Below, one piece after another: positions 60,207-64,000 of a stretch of DNA of 64,000 nt. A program made the translations under genes and the position numbers. Source of the stretch: Bacillus_P idriensis_A (GTDB taxonomy: Bacteria > Bacillota > Bacilli > Bacillales > Bacillaceae); contig NZ_JBCMYF010000032.1 in the NCBI RefSeq assembly GCF_050483325.1, positions 1 to 64,000 on the forward strand. Direction: 5' to 3'. Each line of letters opens with the position of its first letter. Position 1 is the first letter of the stretch. The notes beneath the pieces are model-generated. The model was not told where the DNA came from. It saw nothing but the letters and a program-made list of their open reading frames with translations, and ran no database searches.

Positions 60207-61734
60207 GCTTCGACCAATTCCTTAGCGCATTTTGTCTTCTCACCTTTTGAGGAGATGTATCTTTCGGACGATCATTCATATACCAATGATGCATTCTCAG
60301 CACAGAATCTTTAAGATTGCCAAATTGCATCGGAGCAAGGGGATAAAAGTATGGTGTTCCAAAGGATTCAAGGAGACTGAGGTGCATAAGCATAAGGACG
60401 AAAATAAAAACAATTCCCAGATAGCCAAATATCGCTGCACCAAACATCATTGGAAAGCTCATCAGCCTCAGTGCCGTGCTCATTTCATTTGAAGGGACTA
60501 CAAAGGACGCAATAGCCGTTAAAGCAATGACAATAATCATCATATTGGAAACTAAATTTGCTTCTACAATCGCTGTCCCGATGACTAAACCGCCTACAAC
60601 ACCAATTGTTTGCGAAATGGATGTTGGCAGACGCAAAGCCGCTTCCCGCAGCAATTCCAAAATGATGACCATCAGGAGTGCTTCAGCTATTGGCGGAAGC
60701 GGAACATTTTCAAGCGAACTTTTAACAGTCAGTATTAAATCATTTGGAATAAGCTCATAATGATAAGAAATAGTTGCGATATACAAAGCTGGCAAACTTA
60801 TGGAAATAAAGAAACCTAATATTCTTATAAGGCGATAAAATGACCCGAAAATCCAGCGGCTGTTATAATCTTCAGGAGTTTGAAAGAATGAAAAAAAATT
60901 AACAGGTGCAATCAGGGCAGAAGAACTTCCCGCCGGCAATATGACTGCTCTTCCTTCAAAAAGATTAGAAACAACCTTATCCGGACGCTCCGTACTTAAA
61001 ATTTGCGGAAACAGGGAATAGGGTGAATCCTCAATCGATTCTTCTATAATTCCGGGTGCATCAACAGCATCAATTTTTATAGACTTTAATCTGGTGAGAA
61101 CTTTCTTAATCAAATCTTTGTTTGTAAGATGGTTTAAATAAAGTACAGCTACCCTTGTTCTTGATATATTTCCAATCTCCAAGTATTTCACAACCAGACT
61201 TCCATCCATTATTCTTTGTCTGATTAAGTTGAGATTGATATCCATATTTTCCGTAAAACCTTCATGAGATCCGCGGACAACTTTTTCATTCTGAGGCTGT
61301 TCAACCGATCTTGCCTGATTGAGCGCAGAGTCAAAGGCATAAATACAATCCAAATCTTCTATCAAAAATAAACATGCACCCTTGCAAAGATAATGAATGG
61401 CTTCATGAATATCCTTCGTTTTTAAAATCGAGGCAATAGCAACAACATCCTCTACTTCTCCGGACTGTGCTTGCTGCAATGGTCCTAAAATATCCTGATT
61501 GATTTTTTCAGACTTCATGAGAGGCACAAAATACAGCAATAGCCCTTGCTTCCCTTTGAACATAACCTTTCTTTGCCCTAAATCATCCGTATGATCCAGG
61601 TGTGTCAGGATTTTTGCGATATTCACATTAAAATGGGAAGAAACAGGTATGTTGGTATCTCTGGGAGGTGCCGTATCATTAGGCTGCTGTGTCTTTTGCT
61701 TTGATTGTTTTTTTTTCTTGAATAAAGAAAACAT
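60190..61734 (-). CDS. Germinant receptor subunit A, GerA family
   Basis: The 514-residue protein has a lysine/glutamine-rich cytoplasmic start, a large soluble N-terminal domain (about 40-270, with the conserved GSHEGFTENMDINLNLIRQR segment) and four to five C-terminal transmembrane helices (LREAALRLPTSISQTIGVVG just before the last ones). It is the first gene of the A-B-C operon. The 61735-61826 stretch upstream is AT-rich; I did not find an unambiguous sigma-G promoter. Confidence 0.93.
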   Translation of the reverse strand: MFSLFKKKKQSKQKTQQPNDTAPPRDTNIPVSSHFNVNIAKILTHLDHTDDLGQRKVMFKGKQGLLLYFVPLMKSEKINQDILGPLQQAQSGEVEDVVAIASILKTKDIHEAIHYLCKGACLFLIEDLDCIYAFDSALNQARSVEQPQNEKVVRGSHEGFTENMDINLNLIRQRIMDGSLVVKYLEIGNISRTRVAVLYLNHLTNKDLIKKVLTRLKSIKIDAVDAPGIIEESIEDSPYSLFPQILSTERPDKVVSNLFEGRAVILPAGSSSALIAPVNFFSFFQTPEDYNSRWIFGSFYRLIRILGFFISISLPALYIATISYHYELIPNDLILTVKSSLENVPLPPIAEALLMVIILELLREAALRLPTSISQTIGVVGGLVIGTAIVEANLVSNMMIIVIALTAIASFVVPSNEMSTALRLMSFPMMFGAAIFGYLGIVFIFVLMLMHLSLLESFGTPYFYPLAPMQFGNLKDSVLRMHHWYMNDRPKDTSPQKVRRQNALRNWSKHENES

Positions 61735-61826
61735 AAGCTCACCCCTCCACTAGAATCTTTATTAGTTTCTTAGTATGTTGGTAAAAGTATGCATTCGAAT
61801 ATTTTAGAAAGAAAGCGGAACTGGCT

Positions 61827-62050
61827 GTTCTGACCGAGGGGTTAGGAGGTGGAGCCAGACACCACGAAAAGCGGAAGCCCTTGCTGATCCGTTCTGGCCG
61901 AGGAGTTGGGCGGTGTAGCTAGACACCACGAAAAGCGGAAGCGCCCGTTTAGCTCCGACAGGCAGATAAGGCTTCGACAGAAAAGGCGCTTTTTGCCTTT
62001 ACTGGCGAAGCCGTTCTGGCCGAGGAGTTGGGCGGTGTAGCTAGACACCA
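61827..62050. repeat. Three direct repeats of a Bacillaceae intergenic element
   Basis: Copies of GTTCTGGCCGAGGAGTTGGG followed by CGGTGTAGCTAGACACCA begin at 61827 (diverged), 61891 and 62013. The first two continue with CGAAAAGCGGAAGC. Between copies 2 and 3 lies a hairpin-forming insert with the inverted words GCTTCGACAGAAAAGGC and GCCTTTACTGGCGAAGC. The wording matches repeats seen widely between Bacillus genes. It fills the gap between the ger operon and thiC. Confidence 0.85.
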
Positions 62051-62162
62051 ATGCGTTATCCTTTCTTATCTCTAAAAATAGGTCAGTCAGAAAAACAGGC
62101 ACAAGGAACCATAGCCTTGTTTCTGAATCATTTCCAACATTTTTAATTGTGAAAATACTCAC

Positions 62163-62191
62163 TTGCATCTTGCTGTTTTTCCTGCTATATT
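62163..62191 (+). promoter_or_regulatory. Promoter of the thiC leader
   Basis: TTGCAT and TATATT are 17 bp apart, 28 bp before the TPP aptamer. Confidence 0.7.
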
Positions 62192-62218
62192 GCTAACAAA
62201 TGAATATTTTTTCATTCT

Positions 62219-62307
62219 GCTGGGGGAGTCCATGATGCTGGACTGAGAGAAGAACGCGAGTCTTTGACCCTTTGAACCTGATCTGGATGATACCAGCGTA
62301 GGGAAGC
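62219..62307 (+). ncRNA. TPP riboswitch (THI element)
   Basis: The conserved blocks are present: GGGGGAGTCC, GGACTGAGAG, TTTGACCCTTTGAACCTGAT and GGATGATACCAGCGTAGGGA. It binds thiamine pyrophosphate and turns off thiC; a terminator follows. Confidence 0.97.
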
Positions 62308-62352
62308 GGTGTGGCGTAGGGCGTTTTTTTGGCTTTTTACACATACTGTTCC

Positions 62353-62384
62353 AAGGGTTCTGTTTATAAACAGAACCCTTTTTC
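62353..62384 (+). terminator. Terminator of the TPP riboswitch
   Basis: AAGGGTTCTG and CAGAACCCTT enclose an 8-nt loop followed by TTT, between aptamer and thiC. Confidence 0.9.
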
Positions 62385-62441
62385 TATTCTTTCGCGGGTG
62401 CAGATCAAGACTCTACTAAACAATATGAGGAGGAGTTAAGA

Positions 62442-64000
62442 TTGGATATCGCATTTACTAAACCGTTTGAGGGCAGCAAAAAGAGGTACAAAAAAGGATC
62501 TAGAGAGGACATTTGTGTACCTTTTCGGGAAATTGAACTCGCGCAAAATCATGAGCCTGTGCTTGTTTATGATACGAGCGGTCCTTATACGGATCAAGCC
62601 GCTGCCATTGATATTAAAAAAGGGTTGCCTGAAATCAGAAGAAGCTGGATTTTTGAACGGAGTGATGTGGAAGAATATTCAGGCCGCAAAGTGAAGCCTG
62701 AGGATAACGGCCGCCATATGACTTCAAATGAAAACGTCTTTACAGGCGAAAGAAGCGTACTGCGGGCAAAAAGGAATGCCGCTGTCACCCAGCTTCATTA
62801 CGCCAGAAAGGGAATCATTACACCTGAGATGGAGTTTATAGCGATTCGCGAAAATATGGACCCTGAGTTCATAAGAAGTGAAGTTGCAGCCGGCAGAGCC
62901 ATTATACCTGCAAACATCAATCATAGAGAAAGTGAGCCTATGATCATAGGCAAACATTTTCATGTCAAAATTAATGCAAATATAGGCAACTCTGCAGTAA
63001 CCTCATCGATTGAAGAAGAAGTTGAAAAAATGACATGGGCAATCAAATGGGGCGCTGACAACATTATGGATTTATCGACTGGCAAGGATATTCACACTAC
63101 CCGGGAATGGATTATCAGAAATTCACCCGTGCCGGTTGGAACAGTGCCCATCTATCAGGCGCTTGAAAAAGTAAAAGGCATTGCTGAAGATTTAACCTGG
63201 GAAGTGTACAGAGATACCTTAATTGAACAGGCGGAACAGGGAGTCGATTACTTTACCATTCATGCCGGTGTTTTGCTGCGGTACATTCCTTTAACCATTA
63301 AAAGAACAACCGGAATTGTATCACGGGGAGGATCCATTCTTGCAGGCTGGTGTTTAGCCCATCACGAAGAAAACTTTTTGTATACCCACTTTGAAGAGAT
63401 TTGCGAGATCTTAAAGCAATATGATATTTCCATTTCCCTTGGCGATGGACTGCGTCCCGGTTCGATTGCAGATGCCAATGATGAAGCACAGTTTGCAGAA
63501 TTAGAAACACTTGGAGAGCTTACAAAAATTGCATGGAAACATGATGTTCAAGTGATGATTGAAGGTCCTGGCCATGTTCCGATGCACATGATTCGGGAAA
63601 ATGTAGAAAAGCAGCAGGAGATTTGTCAGGAAGCGCCATTTTATACACTTGGACCCTTAACAACTGATATTGCACCTGGCTATGATCATATTACTTCTGC
63701 TATAGGTGCAGCGATGATCGGCTGGTTCGGAACGGCGATGCTTTGCTATGTGACGCCGAAAGAGCACTTGGGATTGCCTAATAAAAATGATGTCCGTGAA
63801 GGGGTCATCGCTTATAAAATCGCTGCGCACGCCGCGGACCTCGCCAAAGGGCATCCAAATGCACAATATCGAGACGACGCTCTGTCTAAAGCAAGATTTG
63901 AATTCCGGTGGGAAGATCAATTTAATCTAGCTCTTGATCCTGACCGGGCAAAAGAATATCACGATGAAACGCTCCCGGCTGAAGGAGCCAAAACCGCTCA
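62442..64000 (+). CDS. thiC: Phosphomethylpyrimidine synthase ThiC (cut by the window end)
   Basis: The radical-SAM enzyme converts aminoimidazole ribotide to HMP phosphate for thiamine. The frame opens at a TTG at 62442 after AGGAGGAG and stays open for 519 codons to the window edge. Motifs include YDTSGPYTD, RAKRNAAVTQLHYARKG, NIMDLSTGKDIHTTREW, TIHAGV, GIVSRGGSI and MIEGPGHVPMHMI. The C-terminal CxxC...C cluster motif lies beyond the window. Confidence 0.97.
   Translation, partial: MDIAFTKPFEGSKKRYKKGSREDICVPFREIELAQNHEPVLVYDTSGPYTDQAAAIDIKKGLPEIRRSWIFERSDVEEYSGRKVKPEDNGRHMTSNENVFTGERSVLRAKRNAAVTQLHYARKGIITPEMEFIAIRENMDPEFIRSEVAAGRAIIPANINHRESEPMIIGKHFHVKINANIGNSAVTSSIEEEVEKMTWAIKWGADNIMDLSTGKDIHTTREWIIRNSPVPVGTVPIYQALEKVKGIAEDLTWEVYRDTLIEQAEQGVDYFTIHAGVLLRYIPLTIKRTTGIVSRGGSILAGWCLAHHEENFLYTHFEEICEILKQYDISISLGDGLRPGSIADANDEAQFAELETLGELTKIAWKHDVQVMIEGPGHVPMHMIRENVEKQQEICQEAPFYTLGPLTTDIAPGYDHITSAIGAAMIGWFGTAMLCYVTPKEHLGLPNKNDVREGVIAYKIAAHAADLAKGHPNAQYRDDALSKARFEFRWEDQFNLALDPDRAKEYHDETLPAEGAKTA

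Overview
The window is a stretch of chromosome from a low-GC, endospore-forming Bacillaceae bacterium (Bacillus or a close genus). The evidence is strong AGGAGG-type ribosome binding sites, TTG and GTG starts, B. subtilis-like gene sets (hutPHUIG, htrB/cssRS, metNIQ, yvsH, ycsI, fra), a three-gene spore-germinant receptor operon and a multi-PAS sporulation-type kinase. I see no rRNA, tRNA, insertion sequence, prophage or CRISPR array. Most of it is core or near-core chromosome, with intergenic repeats and one rearranged pseudogene.

The most striking property is the density of cis-regulatory RNA. Four c-di-AMP (ydaO/yuaA) riboswitches lie within the first 16.7 kb: before a glutamate/aspartate symporter (1440-1582), before a kdp potassium-ATPase operon (14345-14480), before a small unassigned gene next to it (15303-15445) and before a glutamine synthetase (16535-16645). 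There is also a lysine riboswitch before a YvsH-type permease, a tandem pair of SAM-I riboswitches before metNIQ, a third SAM-type element before an alpha/beta hydrolase, a TPP riboswitch before thiC, and the HutP antitermination site of the hut operon.

Layout. 0-7.3 kb: gltP-like symporter, alpha/beta hydrolase, ybaK-type deacylase, M3 oligoendopeptidase, tatA, lysine-riboswitch permease. 7.3-15.5 kb (minus strand): the kdp locus, read as riboswitch, RCK_N-like ORF, second riboswitch, second RCK_N-like ORF, 35-codon ORF, kdpF, kdpA, kdpB, kdpC, a kinase-less KdpD and a two-CBS-domain protein. 15.7-19.7 kb: MpsC/DUF2294 protein, c-di-AMP-controlled glnA, amino-acid permease. 19.7-27.7 kb: D-Ala-D-Ala carboxypeptidase, TetR with two SMR exporters and a DMT transporter, quinone-reductase-like flavoprotein with a MarR regulator, ECF sigma/anti-sigma pair, aldo/keto reductase and SDR. 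27.7-34.9 kb: metNIQ, DUF4395 protein, SAM-controlled hydrolase, an ATPase, frataxin-like Fra, a DinB protein and a minisatellite. 34.9-37.4 kb: two VOC proteins, YcsI and a short siroheme-reductase-like protein. 37.5-43.5 kb: hut operon. 43.5-49.9 kb: XRE/membrane-protein pair, a 52-bp tandem repeat, a MurE-like ligase and the htrB/cssRS secretion-stress module. 49.9-64 kb: Nudix hydrolase, small zinc-ribbon protein, fumarase, HAD phosphatase, membrane-anchored MsrAB, a pseudogene carrying an internal inversion, a PAS histidine kinase, gerA/B/C-type genes, a repeat cluster and thiC (cut by the window edge).

How it fits together: the first 19 kb reads as a potassium/glutamate homeostasis island under c-di-AMP control. 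Low c-di-AMP (low K+) should allow expression of the Kdp pump, the glutamate importer and glutamine synthetase together. The proteins encoded with kdp (KdpD with a USP domain, a CBS-pair protein, two RCK_N-like proteins) belong to fold classes that bind nucleotides, and some relatives bind c-di-AMP itself.
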